DNA of 64,000 nt from Streptomyces sp. NBC_01717. GTDB taxonomy: Bacteria > Actinomycetota > Actinomycetes > Streptomycetales > Streptomycetaceae. The notes beneath the pieces are model-generated. The model was given only the letters and a program-made list of their open reading frames with translations. It ran no database searches and was not told where the DNA came from. The stretch covers positions 9,181,001 through 9,245,000 of the forward strand of contig NZ_CP109178.1 in NCBI RefSeq assembly GCF_036248255.1. The letters are read 5' to 3'. The translations under genes were made by a program, and so were the position numbers. Shown piece by piece: positions 45,516-53,795 of the stretch (position 1 is its first letter; each line of letters begins with the position of its first letter).

Positions 45516-46445
45516 ATGAAAATGAAGCCGATCAGTGTGGAATTCCAGAGCAACGGCATCACGCTTGCCGGAAACCTGTTCTTCCCCGAGGACCATGTGG
45601 AAGGTGACCGGCGGCCGGCGGTGCTCATCGCGCACCCCTTCGGCGGTGTGAAGGAGCAGACGGCCGGACTGTACGCGCAGAAGCTCGCCGCACAGGGCTT
45701 CGTCACGCTCGCCTTCGACGCCGCCTGCCAAGGCGAGAGTGCGGGAGAGCCGCGGTTCCTGGAGAACCCGTTCGCCCGTGCGGAAGACATCAAGAGCGCG
45801 GCAACCTTCCTGACCACCCGCGATGAGGTCGACCCGCAGCGCATCGGCGCGCTCGGCATCTGCGCCGCGGGAGGCTACGTTCCCTTCGCGGCGACGACCG
45901 ACCACCGCATCAAGGCGGTGGCGACCGTCAGCGCGGCGGACATCGGCGCCCTGTTCCGCGAGGGGCTGGGCGGCGGCCAGGACGAGCAGGTCCTGCGGGA
46001 CATGCTCGACGCCGCGGCCCAGGCCCGTACCGCGGAAGCCACGGACGGCACCTTCCAGCTGGGGCCGGTCGTCCCGGAGACCCAGGAAGAGGCCCGCGGC
46101 TGGCCGACCCTCTACCAGGAGGGCCACAACTACTACCGCACCCCGCGCGCGCAGCACCCGAACTCTCCCAACCGGTACCTGCTCCGCAGCGTCGACCAGA
46201 TCGCCCAGTACTCGTCGTACGACCTGATCGACCTGATCTCCCCGCGCCCCCTGCTGATGATCGCCGGCACCGTGGCGGACACGGCGTACTTCAGCCGTGA
46301 GGCGATCGAAAGGGCCCGTGAGCCCAAGGAGCTGTTCTGGATCGACGGTGCCACGCACATCGACCTCTACGACAAGGACGAATACGTGCCGACCGCGGTC
46401 GCGAAGCTGACCGGGTTCTTCAAGGAGAGCCTGGCCGCTGCCTGA
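45516..46445 (+). CDS. Alpha/beta hydrolase with cysteine nucleophile (dienelactone hydrolase-like)
   Basis: A 309-residue hydrolase. PAVLIAHPFGGVKEQTAGLYAQKLAAQGFVTLAFDAACQGES is the oxyanion and strand-4 region. The nucleophile elbow reads GALGICAAGGYVPFAA, with Cys where most members have Ser, as in dienelactone hydrolase. RPLLMIAGTVADTAYFS carries the acid, and IDGATHIDLYD the His. AGAAGGGC precedes ATG 45516 (a second ATG is at 45522). It is divergent from an MmyB-type regulator, a common pair in Streptomyces. The substrate is unknown. Confidence 0.9.
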   Translation: MKMKPISVEFQSNGITLAGNLFFPEDHVEGDRRPAVLIAHPFGGVKEQTAGLYAQKLAAQGFVTLAFDAACQGESAGEPRFLENPFARAEDIKSAATFLTTRDEVDPQRIGALGICAAGGYVPFAATTDHRIKAVATVSAADIGALFREGLGGGQDEQVLRDMLDAAAQARTAEATDGTFQLGPVVPETQEEARGWPTLYQEGHNYYRTPRAQHPNSPNRYLLRSVDQIAQYSSYDLIDLISPRPLLMIAGTVADTAYFSREAIERAREPKELFWIDGATHIDLYDKDEYVPTAVAKLTGFFKESLAAA

Positions 46446-46744
46446 CCTGGGGCCCGGGCTGGCTGCCCGCAGGTGAATCCGGCCCGGCCTCAGAGGCCGG
46501 GCCGGTGCCAGCCGGTTGCGGGGTCGGACGTGAGAGCGGCGGACTGCTGTGGCCGGTCGGTGTGCACCGGGAGCCTGGGGCCGCCGTTGTAACCGGTCAG
46601 AGCGGTTTCCAGCTCCTCGACGAGGGCGGGCGACAGACGGCGGTCGCCGCAGTCGCCTGCATGGCCAGGTGCGCGCCTCGCCAGCGCCGACGCAGCCGAC
46701 GATCATGGCTGACGATGACGGCGGCACAGGCACGTCAAGACCCG

Positions 46745-47090
46745 CCGTCGGGCCATTGAACGGTCTGTGCCCGGGGCGGAAGAGCCGGCGGCTTTCGCGG
46801 ACGATGAGTCCCTGTGCTTCGAGCGCGGTCTTGTAGGTGTCTGTCAGGGAGTGGCCTCTGCGCCATAGCCAGTCGCTGTGCATGACGAGCGCGGCAGCGG
46901 CTCGGGTGAGGAGGGGGTCTGCTGGTCCTGGGAGGTGGCCTGGCACGATTCGGCCGCCGTCCAGCCGGATGGTCGGGGTCTTGAGGAGGTCGATCAGTTC
47001 CGCTCCCGCGAGGGACAGTTCGCCTGGTGCGACGGGGTGGCCGGCCGCTTCGCCCAGGACGACGATCAGCGGGCCTGTGGCGTGGTCATG
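46745..47090 (-). pseudogene. GOLPH3/GPP34-family protein remnant
   Basis: The minus strand reads TGPLIVVLGEAAGHPVAPGELSLAGAELIDLL, IRLDGGRIVPGHLPGPADPLLTRAAAALV and SDWLWRRGHSLTDTYKTALEAQGLIVRE. This matches actinobacterial GPP34 proteins (PI4P-binding GOLPH3 homologues). No start codon fits before TGPL, and after RPFN the frame turns into noise, with further GPP34-like pieces in other frames to about 46590. It is a decayed gene. The rest of 46446-47299 holds nothing else. Confidence 0.65.
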
Positions 47091-47299
47091 GAAGGGCTCG
47101 CGTTCAATGCGTCGGCGCTCGCGACGGCGAGCGGTGCCGATCGGTGCGGTGGAGATCGCGGTGCTGGTGGCAAGTCTTCTCCACCGCGGCAGACAGGTTC
47201 TGCAGCTGGTGCCACCCGTCGGCGACCTCGAGGGAGCGGGAGGTGCCCCTATCTGTTTGGTCAAGGTGGTGCGGGCTGCTGTTGGGTGAGGATGAGGGC

Positions 47300-47623
47300 A
47301 TGACGACTTGGTTCCGCACCTACTACGAGGACGAAGATCTGTGGCTGTATTTCGAGGCTGATGACGAGGGCTGGGCGGCGCGTCACGTTGAGGTCCAGAG
47401 GAAGGACTCACGGCCGGTGACGGCTGCCTCTTTGGAAGAGGTGCTGCACTTGCGTGATCATGCCGATCTCGCGGCGATGGGTCGCTATGAACGGCAGTAC
47501 GGAGTCCTGGCCGAGGCTGTGCTCGACGGCTGGCAGGACCAGCCGCAGGCAGCCGAGATCTCCGCGGAGGAGTTTGAGCGCCTGTGGGTCGAGGCCAGGC
47601 GAGTTCTTGGTGCTTCAGGCTGA
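47300..47623 (+). CDS. Conserved small acidic protein, unknown function
   Basis: A 107-residue cytoplasmic protein: MTTWFRTYYEDEDLWLYFEADDEGWAARHVEV, then AASLEEVLHLRDHADLAAMGRYERQYGVLAEAVLDGW and ISAEEFERLWVEARRVLG. The composition (acidic, aromatic-rich) and a GAGG stretch upstream of the ATG support a real gene. I have no function to assign. Its end overlaps the convergent IS110 remnant by nine bases. Confidence 0.75.
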   Translation: MTTWFRTYYEDEDLWLYFEADDEGWAARHVEVQRKDSRPVTAASLEEVLHLRDHADLAAMGRYERQYGVLAEAVLDGWQDQPQAAEISAEEFERLWVEARRVLGASG

Positions 47624-48013
47624 TCCGGCGAGCTGAGGTTCGTGGAATGTTCCGTCGCGGAGCATCGCGAACAGGACATCGGCCCGGCGTCTGGCGAGGC
47701 GGAGCAGGGCCTGGGTGTGGTGCTTCCCCTGGGCGATCTTCCTGCCGTAGTAGGCCCGCGATGCAGGGTCGCCCAGGGCCACGAACGCGGAGAGGAAGAA
47801 GGCCCGTTTGAGCAGCTTGTTTCCCCTCCGGGAGGGCTGTTCGCCGCGGATCGACGACCCGGAACTGCGGGGCGCCGGGGCGAGACCCGCAAAGGCGGCG
47901 AGATGGCCGGCGGTCGGGAAGGTGCTGCCATCACCGGCCTCGATCAGGATGCGGGCTCCGGTCCTGACGCCGACTCCCGGCATGGATGTCAGGGCCTTGG
48001 AAAGACATCTCAC
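47615..48013 (-). pseudogene. IS110-family transposase C-terminal remnant
   Basis: An open frame reads LTSMPGVGVRTGARILIEAGDGSTFPTAGHLAAFAGLAPAPRSSGSSIRGEQPSRRGNKLLKRAFFLSAFVAL, then YYGRKIAQGKHHTQALLRLARRRADVLFAMLRDG. This is the Transposase_20 half of an IS110 element, here without frameshifts. The N-terminal DEDD catalytic half is absent. It differs from the 40.8-kb remnant in sequence and strand. Confidence 0.88.
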
Positions 48014-48025
48014 GGTGCCAACGCG

Positions 48026-48190
48026 TCAAGCGGTGGCCGTGCGCAGTGGCGTGAAGGCGCGTTGCTCGTTGAAGAGCGTTTGGTGTTGTAGGCAGTGGTA
48101 GAGCATCCCCAGCATGCGGTTGAACAGGTTGCGTTGGGCGGCTGCGTGCCAGTCACCGCGTTTGCGGCGGCGTCGGTAGTGGCCCCATCC
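48026..48190 (-). pseudogene. Second IS110-type transposase tail
   Basis: The residues GHYRRRRKRGDWHAAAQRNLFNRMLGMLYHCLQHQTLFNEQRAF end at a stop next to the previous remnant. This is the characteristic tail of another IS110 subgroup. It is fused in frame to the phosphotransferase scrap upstream. Confidence 0.7.
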
Positions 48191-48520
48191 GGTTGCGTGT
48201 GAAGACGCTGACACCTCTGCCGGCTCTGCCCAGGCGAGCGGCGCAGGGTGGACATCGTCAACAAGGACGCGGCGCACGGCGTCTGAGCTGAGCCGCACAA
48301 GGTATGCGTGGAGGCGCTCGCGCAGGTGGGGCGGGAGTGGGCCGGTGGCGTGCCAGTGGGCGAGCAGTTCGGCGTAGATGCCGATGGCGCGCCACTGCGG
48401 CTACCACGGCCATCAGTAGATGAGCCAGGCCGCATCGTAGAGGTGGTCGCCGTACCGTGCGTTGCCCCAGTCCAGCACGGCGGTGACGGTGCCGTCGGCA
48501 GCAAGGACGGACCTCGCTCA
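48190..48520 (-). pseudogene. APH-family phosphotransferase C-terminal remnant
   Basis: The minus strand reads VLAADGTVTAVLDWGNARYGDHLYDAAWLIY, then stop codons TGA and TAG at places where the family has Trp/Tyr, then PQWRAIGIYAELLAHWHATG and LRERLHAYLVRLS. LDWGNARYGD carries the DxD/DWG-type metal site of APH kinases. The N-terminal lobe is missing and the two nonsense codons confirm decay. It cannot confer resistance in this state. Confidence 0.7.
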
Positions 48521-48625
48521 TCTCCTCAGGTGTCACACCTGATTCAAGTTCACGCGCTCCCTGGCAGACGGCAGTTGGGGTACCTGACGAAGCTCTACTA
48601 GTAACTCGTAATTTAGGAATTATTA

Positions 48626-48654
48626 TTGACACGCGCCGGTAACCGCTGCAAGAT
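48626..48654 (+). promoter_or_regulatory. Candidate promoter of the alpha-galactosidase gene
   Basis: TTGACA at 48626-48631 and CAAGAT at 48649-48654 are separated by 17 bases, close to the vegetative sigma consensus of Streptomyces. It lies in a locally AT-rich patch (TAATTTAGGAATTATTATT) that could hold a sugar-responsive repressor site. The distance to the start codon is about 120 bases. Confidence 0.55.
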
Positions 48655-48782
48655 CCTGGAAACCGACCGCAGGCGCGCGGGCGTTGACTGGTCCGAAGGC
48701 CGACGGCCGCACCCTCCACGAGGGAGCGGTACCTCAGACACACGACCAGGACGGGTCGGCACGCCTGATCGAAGGATCCGAT

Positions 48783-50864
48783 GTGAAACGACATCTCACC
48801 GTCCTCCTCGCCCTCCTGACCGGCTTGCTGGTCGTGGCAGCACCCGCCCACGCCGGGCCGGCGGCCGGCACTGTCGCCGTCACGGCGCCAGCACCTCAGC
48901 AGGTGCTGAGCCCGACGCCGTACATGGGCTGGAACACCTACTACGCGCTGGGTGGCGATCCGACCGAGGCCGAGGTCAAGTCAGTAGCGGACTTCCTGGT
49001 CAGCAGCGGTCTGCGCGACGCCGGCTACCAGTACGTCTGGATCGACGGCAATTGGGCGGCGCCGACCCCACGCAGCTCGGCCGGCGACCTGGTGGCCAAC
49101 CCCGACCAATTTCCGAACGGGCTGAAGCCGCTGGTCGACTACATCCACGCCAAGGGCCTGAAGGCCGGCATCTACACCGACGCCGGCCCGTACATCCCGG
49201 GCAAGTGCGGACTCGGCAGTCACGGTTACTACCAGCGCGACGCGGACCAGTTCGCTGCCTGGGAGTTCGACGCGGTCAAGGTGGACTACCTCTGCGGGAT
49301 CGCCGCGGACCTCGACCCGAAGACCGTCTACACCGAGTTCGCGCAGGCGCTGCGGAACAACGCCAGCGGGCGCCCCATGATCTTCAACCTCTGCAACCCG
49401 GTGACCTCCCCGGACTGGGGCAACTACCCGGATGAGCAGCAGTCGACGTACTCCTGGACCTACGCGCCGGCGATCGCGCAGTCCTGGCGGACGTACACGG
49501 ATGTGGGTTTCGTCGGCGAGATCAAGTTCAAGGACGTGCTGCGGAACTACGACGCGAACGCGCGGCACCCCGAGGCCGCCGGGCCGGGGCACTTCAACGA
49601 CCCGGACTACCTCGGACCTGAGCTGGGGATGACCGACGAGGAGTTCCGTACCCAGATGACGCTCTGGTCGGTGGCGGCCGCGCCGCTGCTGATCGGCAGC
49701 GACGTCCGTAAGCTCAGCCAGACCTCGCTCGGCATTCTCGCGGACCCCGATGTACTCGCGATCAACCAGGACACCGCCGGCATCCAGGCCGTCCGCGTCG
49801 GCCCCGCCGGTACGACGGAGACCTGGGTGAAGCGGCTGGCCAACGGTGACCGTGCCGTGATGCTGCTGAACCGGGGCGACAGCCCAACGACCCTGACCAC
49901 GAAGGCGTCGTCGGTCGGGCTGTCCGGGGATCGGTTCACCCTGAAGAACGCCTGGACCAACCAGGTCACCGAGAGCGCCGGCACCATCAGTGCCGCTGTC
50001 CCGGCCCACGGCGCGGCCCTGTTCCGGGTCGGCCCGGCCACGGGCAAGCCCGGTGTTCCGCACGTCGTCGCCGGCCTGCCGCAGGTGACGCAGGTCGGTG
50101 GCGACGCGGTGCCGGCCGGGGCCGCCCCGCTGGTCGCCGGCGGCGACCAGGCCCGGGTCGAGGTCACCGTCCGCAACGACGGTGCGCAGCCGGTGTTCAC
50201 GCCGCAGGTTGAGCTGACGGTGCCCGCCGACTGGACGGCCCGTCCGCTCGGCAAGGCGCCGAAGCTGCTGCGTTCCAACCATTCCGCGACCTTCGCCTTC
50301 ACGGTGACCCTGCCGGTCACCGCCGCGCCGGGCAGCACTGCGCTGACCGGCAAGACGTCGTACAAGGTGATCGGCAAGGGACGCCTGCGGCAGGAGACGG
50401 CCACGGCGGTAATTGTCGCACCGGCAGCGCCGGACGGCGACGTCGTACTGTCGCACCACAAGTGGATCAGCGCCACCAGCGGGTGGATGAGCCCGACGGT
50501 CGACCTGAGCGTCGGTGGCTCGTCACCGATCAGCATGCTCGGCCAGGTCCACCCGACCGGTATCGGGGTCGCCTCACCCTCCGCGGTCCGCTACTACCTC
50601 GGCGACAAGTGCAGCCGGCTGACCGCGACCGTCGGCATCGACGACGCGGTGCGCAACGTCGGCCCGGACGGCGGCACGTCGACCTTCCAGGTGATCGGTG
50701 ACGGCCGGGTGCTGTTCGACAGCGGTGTGCTGACTCGCGACGACACCCGCCAGGCCGACATCGATCTGACTGGCGTCCGCGTGCTCGACCTGGTGGTCGG
50801 CGACGGCGGCGACGGCGGCTACAACGACCGCGCCGACTGGGCCGGTCTGAACGCCACCTGCTGA
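48783..50864 (+). CDS. Secreted GH27 alpha-galactosidase with C-terminal NPCBM-like domain
   Basis: A 693-residue exported glycosidase. The signal peptide (VKRHLTVLLALLTGLLVVAAPAHA) is followed by a GH27 barrel: TPYMGWNTYYALGG, nucleophile Asp in FDAVKVDYLCG, acid/base Asp in HFNDPDYLG, and the antiparallel domain around NRGDSPTTLTTKASSVGL. A linker domain (NEW3-like, VEVTVRNDGAQPVFTPQVELTVP) and a C-terminal NPCBM domain (CSRLTATVGIDDAVRNVGPDGGTSTFQVIGDG) follow. It releases terminal alpha-galactose from plant oligo- or polysaccharides. The start is GTG 48783 with AAGGAT upstream. A promoter and tandem hairpins frame it as a monocistronic unit. Confidence 0.93.
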   Translation: MKRHLTVLLALLTGLLVVAAPAHAGPAAGTVAVTAPAPQQVLSPTPYMGWNTYYALGGDPTEAEVKSVADFLVSSGLRDAGYQYVWIDGNWAAPTPRSSAGDLVANPDQFPNGLKPLVDYIHAKGLKAGIYTDAGPYIPGKCGLGSHGYYQRDADQFAAWEFDAVKVDYLCGIAADLDPKTVYTEFAQALRNNASGRPMIFNLCNPVTSPDWGNYPDEQQSTYSWTYAPAIAQSWRTYTDVGFVGEIKFKDVLRNYDANARHPEAAGPGHFNDPDYLGPELGMTDEEFRTQMTLWSVAAAPLLIGSDVRKLSQTSLGILADPDVLAINQDTAGIQAVRVGPAGTTETWVKRLANGDRAVMLLNRGDSPTTLTTKASSVGLSGDRFTLKNAWTNQVTESAGTISAAVPAHGAALFRVGPATGKPGVPHVVAGLPQVTQVGGDAVPAGAAPLVAGGDQARVEVTVRNDGAQPVFTPQVELTVPADWTARPLGKAPKLLRSNHSATFAFTVTLPVTAAPGSTALTGKTSYKVIGKGRLRQETATAVIVAPAAPDGDVVLSHHKWISATSGWMSPTVDLSVGGSSPISMLGQVHPTGIGVASPSAVRYYLGDKCSRLTATVGIDDAVRNVGPDGGTSTFQVIGDGRVLFDSGVLTRDDTRQADIDLTGVRVLDLVVGDGGDGGYNDRADWAGLNATC

Positions 50865-50872
50865 TTCGGCTC

Positions 50873-50910
50873 GGCCGCACCCAGGTGACACCTCACCTGG
50901 GTGCGGCCGA
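50873..50910 (+). terminator. Strong hairpin after alpha-galactosidase gene
   Basis: CGGCCGCACCCAGGTG pairs perfectly with CACCTGGGTGCGGCCG across a six-base loop (ACACCT), starting nine bases after the stop codon. There is no U-tract, as is usual for Streptomyces terminators. Confidence 0.85.
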
Positions 50911-50927
50911 TTCGCCAAGACTTTGAG

Positions 50928-50958
50928 ACGCCGTGGCGCGGTTACGCGCCACGGCGTC
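50928..50958. terminator. Second hairpin in tandem
   Basis: GACGCCGTGGCGCG and CGCGCCACGGCGTC pair perfectly over 14 bp with loop TTA, 17 bases after the first hairpin. Two strong stems in tandem would block transcription from both sides. Confidence 0.75.
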
Positions 50959-51034
50959 GTGATGTTGGGCCGGCCCGCATGGGAGTGGACGGTGTCAGGC
51001 GCGCCGCAGCACAACGAGTTCGGATTCCCTCGAT

Positions 51035-51390
51035 GACTATGCGTACTACCTCGACCCGTCCGGGCACTTGGTGGGCCTCGAACTGGACAGTGGTGCGGTG
51101 CGCTGGCGCGGCCGGGTGCCGCTGCCGAAGAGCCCGGTGCAGGGCGGGATCGCTCCCGAGCTCGTGAGTTACGGCCACGACCTCGTCGGCCAGGTCGGCG
51201 GCGAGCTCTTCAGGATCAAGCCCCAGCTGCCTCAAGGAGGTTGACGGTCGGGATGCAGCGAGGGCTCTGGCCGGGAACCCGCAGCCCGACGGGCCGGCTG
51301 TGGCGGTGTGTTCGCTGGATGATGACCCGCATTTGTGGGATCTCGATGTGCGTTCCACGACCGCACGCCGCCACCACCGTGGCCCGCAGA
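51035..51390 (+). pseudogene. Beta-propeller (PQQ/WD-like) protein remnant
   Basis: An open stretch reads YAYYLDPSGHLVGLELDSGAVRWRGRVPLP, then YGHDLVGQVGGELFRIKPQLPQGG and a stop at 51241-51243. Right after, another frame gives PDGPAVAVCSLDDDPHLWDLDVRST. Both resemble blades of PQQ- or WD-type propellers. No start is present, and the two parts are out of frame, so this is a decayed fragment. Confidence 0.45.
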
Positions 51391-51599
51391 CTGGCAGAAT
51401 CATCTGCCTTCTTGTGGCCGGCTACCCAGTGTGTTCCACCTGACGGGGCTGCACCTTCAGGACGTTCTCGCCCTGTAGCGCCAGAGCCGGGTGTGTAGGC
51501 GGCCAACGCGGGGCGCCTACACCCACTGGTCTATGCCCTCACGCCCAGCGCATCCTGTTCCGTGCTGCTCCGGCCGCCGTCCACGACGTCCACGCGAAT

Positions 51600-51695
51600 C
51601 TGTCGATCGCGAACGTGGATTTCGATGAGTTCGCTTTCGGCCCTGCCCTCGATGACTTCTGCCAAGCCCTGAGCTACCTGGGGGAGGCCAACTAA
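51600..51695 (+). pseudogene. Tail of a TPR-gene paralogue
   Basis: The frame DEFAFGPALDDFCQALSYLGEAN ends at TAA 51693-51695. It is the C-terminus of a protein like that of 10628-11911, with nothing of the preceding 400 residues. Upstream, bases near 51570 read AAPAAVHDVHANLSIAN, faintly like an IS5-type transposase, which may mark the breakpoint. Confidence 0.65.
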
Positions 51696-51726
51696 CGCGA
51701 GTCAGCCGACGTCCGCATCAGGACTC
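51645..51726 (+). repeat. Direct repeat copy B
   Basis: Matches 11861-11942 at 79 of 82 positions, same orientation. Identity stops sharply at 51726/11942, 31 bases after the stop codon, and on the left near the GPALDD codons. Confidence 0.85.
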
Positions 51727-51734
51727 CCCGACCG

Positions 51735-52030
51735 AGACGGCGGGGAACGCATCTGCCTGATCACCACGGTCACCGAGCCGGACTCTGCGGCCGCCGCCGA
51801 ACTGGCCTCCGCCTACCACTCCGGAGATGGGAGGAGGAAACTGCAAACGCCAGCTGAAGACCGTCCTACGCGGCCCGGGGAAGGTCCTGCGGTCCAAGAG
51901 TCCGGACCTGGTCCACCAGGAGATCTGGGCCTACCTGCCGGTCCACTACGCGATCAACTCCCTGATCTGCCAGGCCGCGACCGGAGCCGACAAAGACCCC
52001 CGGACCGCATCAGCTTCCTCAGGACCCAGC
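51735..52030 (+). pseudogene. IS4-type transposase C-terminal remnant
   Basis: ERICLITTVTEPDSAAAAELASAYHSG, then in a new frame QLKTVLRGPGKVLRSKSPDLVHQEIWAYLPVHYAINSLICQAATGAD, then DRISFLRT in a third. This is the end of an IS4-family DDE transposase. It finishes inside the sigma factor gene that it truncates on the opposite strand. Confidence 0.85.
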
Positions 52031-52530
52031 CGCCTGCTGATCCAGGCCCGACCACACGCAGAGCTCGACGACGTCGCGTTCGTGGCGCGGCAGCCGAGCC
52101 AACGCCCGGTGGATTTCCGACATGCGACGCTCGTCGTCGACCAGGACGGCGACGCGGTCCGCGTGGTCGCCCACCGGCTCGGCATGCGAGACGAGCCGGC
52201 GCAGCAACGCCTCGGCCCGCCTCAGCCGCCGCCTGGTGTTCGACAGCAGGCGGTCGGCGATGCCCAGCAGCCACGGCAGGGCCGAGTCTCGGTCCAACAC
52301 CGTCTCCGATCGCCGACGCCAGGCGTGCAAGAACACGGTCGACGTGAGGTCTTCAGCTTCGGACCAGTCGGCCGTGCGCCGGAACAGGTGGTTGTAGACG
52401 GTCTTCCCATCCCATGACGGTCGAACATCCGACCGAACGCCTCCCGGTCGCCGTCGACGGCCCTCGCCCACAGCTCTCGGTCAGATATCCCTCCGGCCGG
52501 TACGGCGGGACCAGCATCGTTCAGTTCCAT
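52019..52530 (-). pseudogene. ECF RNA polymerase sigma factor, frameshifted and 3'-truncated
   Basis: The N-terminus from ATG 52530 reads DRELWARAVDGDREAFGRMFDRHG, sigma region 2.1. After an out-of-frame step the other frame gives VYNHLFRRTADWSEAEDLTSTVFLHAWRRRSETV (regions 2.2-2.4), the linker, and IHRALARLPRHERDVVELCVWSGLDQQAAG (start of region 4). At the shift the coding strand has ATGGG twice in a row; removing one copy restores the frame exactly. Region 4's HTH is missing where the IS4 remnant joins. It lies divergent from rpoA. Confidence 0.85.
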
Positions 52531-52772
52531 GCTCTATACGTGTCCGGCAACCGGCCGAAGGTTCCCGCTGAGCCAGCTCCGCTTTGACGGACGGATCTGG
52601 CCCTGCTGTGAAGACACGTCTTCAGTCGATATGTCATCACTCGAGTCCATTTGCATGCTTCGCCTGTCCCCTGGCGGTGTCGGGCGGTGCGGCCTCTTGT
52701 GAGGTCGTATTGCCGATACCGTTGGGTGTCTACGGCGTCAAATAGCGGGCGCCGAAATCTGGAGGCACCACC

Positions 52773-53795
52773 ATGCTGATTGCTCAGCGTCCTTCGTTGA
52801 CCGAAGAGGTTGTCGACGAGTTCCGCTCCCGGTTCGTCATTGAGCCGTTGGAGCCGGGCTTCGGTTACACCCTCGGTAACTCTCTCCGTCGTACGCTCCT
52901 GTCCTCGATCCCGGGTGCTGCGGTTACCAGCGTCCGTGTCGACGGTGTCCTGCACGAGTTCACCACGGTGCCGGGCGTCAAGGAGGACGTCACCGACCTC
53001 ATCCTCAACATCAAGCAGCTGGATCTCTCCTCGGAGCACGACGAGCCGGTCGTGATGTACCTGCGCAAGCAGGGTCCCGGTCTGGTGACCGCTGCTGACA
53101 TCGCCCCGCCGGCCGGTGTCGAGGTCCACAACCCGGACCTGGTCCTGGCCACGCTGAACAGCAAGGGCAAGCTGGAGATGGAGCTGACCGTCGAGCGCGG
53201 TCGCGGCTACGTCTCCGCCGTCCAGAACAAGCAGGCGGGCCAGGAGATCGGCCGTATCCCGGTCGACTCCATCTACTCGCCGGTGCTCAAGGTCACGTAC
53301 AAGGTCGAGGCGACCCGTGTCGAGCAGCGCACCGACTTCGACAAGCTGATCGTCGACGTCGAGACCAAGCAGGCCATGCGTCCCCGTGACGCCATGGCGT
53401 CGGCCGGTAAGACCCTGGTCGAGCTGTTCGGTCTGGCGCGCGAGCTCAACATCGATGCCGAGGGCATCGACATGGGCCCGTCCCCGACGGACACCGCTCT
53501 CGCTGCCGATCTGGCGCTGCCGATCGAGGAGCTCGAGCTCACGGTCCGTTCGTACAACTGCCTCAAGCGCGAGGGTGTCCACACAGTCGGTGAGCTCGTC
53601 GCCCGCTCCGAGGCCGACCTGCTCGACATCCGCAACTTCGGTGCGAAGTCGATCGACGAGGTCAAGGCGAAGCTGGCCGGCATGGGCATGGGCCTCAAGG
53701 ACAGCCCGCCCGGATTCGACCCGACCGCCGCTGCCGACGCCTTCGGCGCCGACGACGACGCCGACGCGGGCTTCGTCGAGACCGAACAGTACTGA
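52773..53795 (+). CDS. rpoA: DNA-directed RNA polymerase alpha subunit, stand-alone copy
   Basis: A complete 340-residue alpha subunit. The N-terminal assembly domain includes [22 protein letters not shown] and [14 protein letters not shown]. The C-terminal domain [43 protein letters not shown] keeps the DNA- and activator-contact residues, and the acidic tail ends FVETEQY as in Streptomyces. CTGGAGGCACC precedes ATG 52773. The usual neighbours (rpsM, rpsK, rpsD upstream; rplQ downstream) are all absent: it stands between a broken sigma factor and a SnoaL gene. Streptomyces keeps rpoA in the ribosomal operon, so this is probably a second copy. It looks intact and functional. Confidence 0.95.
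   Translation: MLIAQRPSLTEEVVDEFRSRFVIEPLEPGFGYTLGNSLRRTLLSSIPGAAVTSVRVDGVLHEFTTVPGVKEDVTDLILNIKQLDLSSEHDEPVVMYLRKQGPGLVTAADIAPPAGVEVHNPDLVLATLNSKGKLEMELTVERGRGYVSAVQNKQAGQEIGRIPVDSIYSPVLKVTYKVEATRVEQRTDFDKLIVDVETKQAMRPRDAMASAGKTLVELFGLARELNIDAEGIDMGPSPTDTALAADLALPIEELELTVRSYNCLKREGVHTVGELVARSEADLLDIRNFGAKSIDEVKAKLAGMGMGLKDSPPGFDPTAAADAFGADDDADAGFVETEQY

Noticed and set aside
48981-50459. 492-codon open frame antisense to the alpha-galactosidase
   Set aside because: Arginine/glycine-rich shadow of the real gene, whose catalytic motifs and signal peptide are clear on the plus strand.
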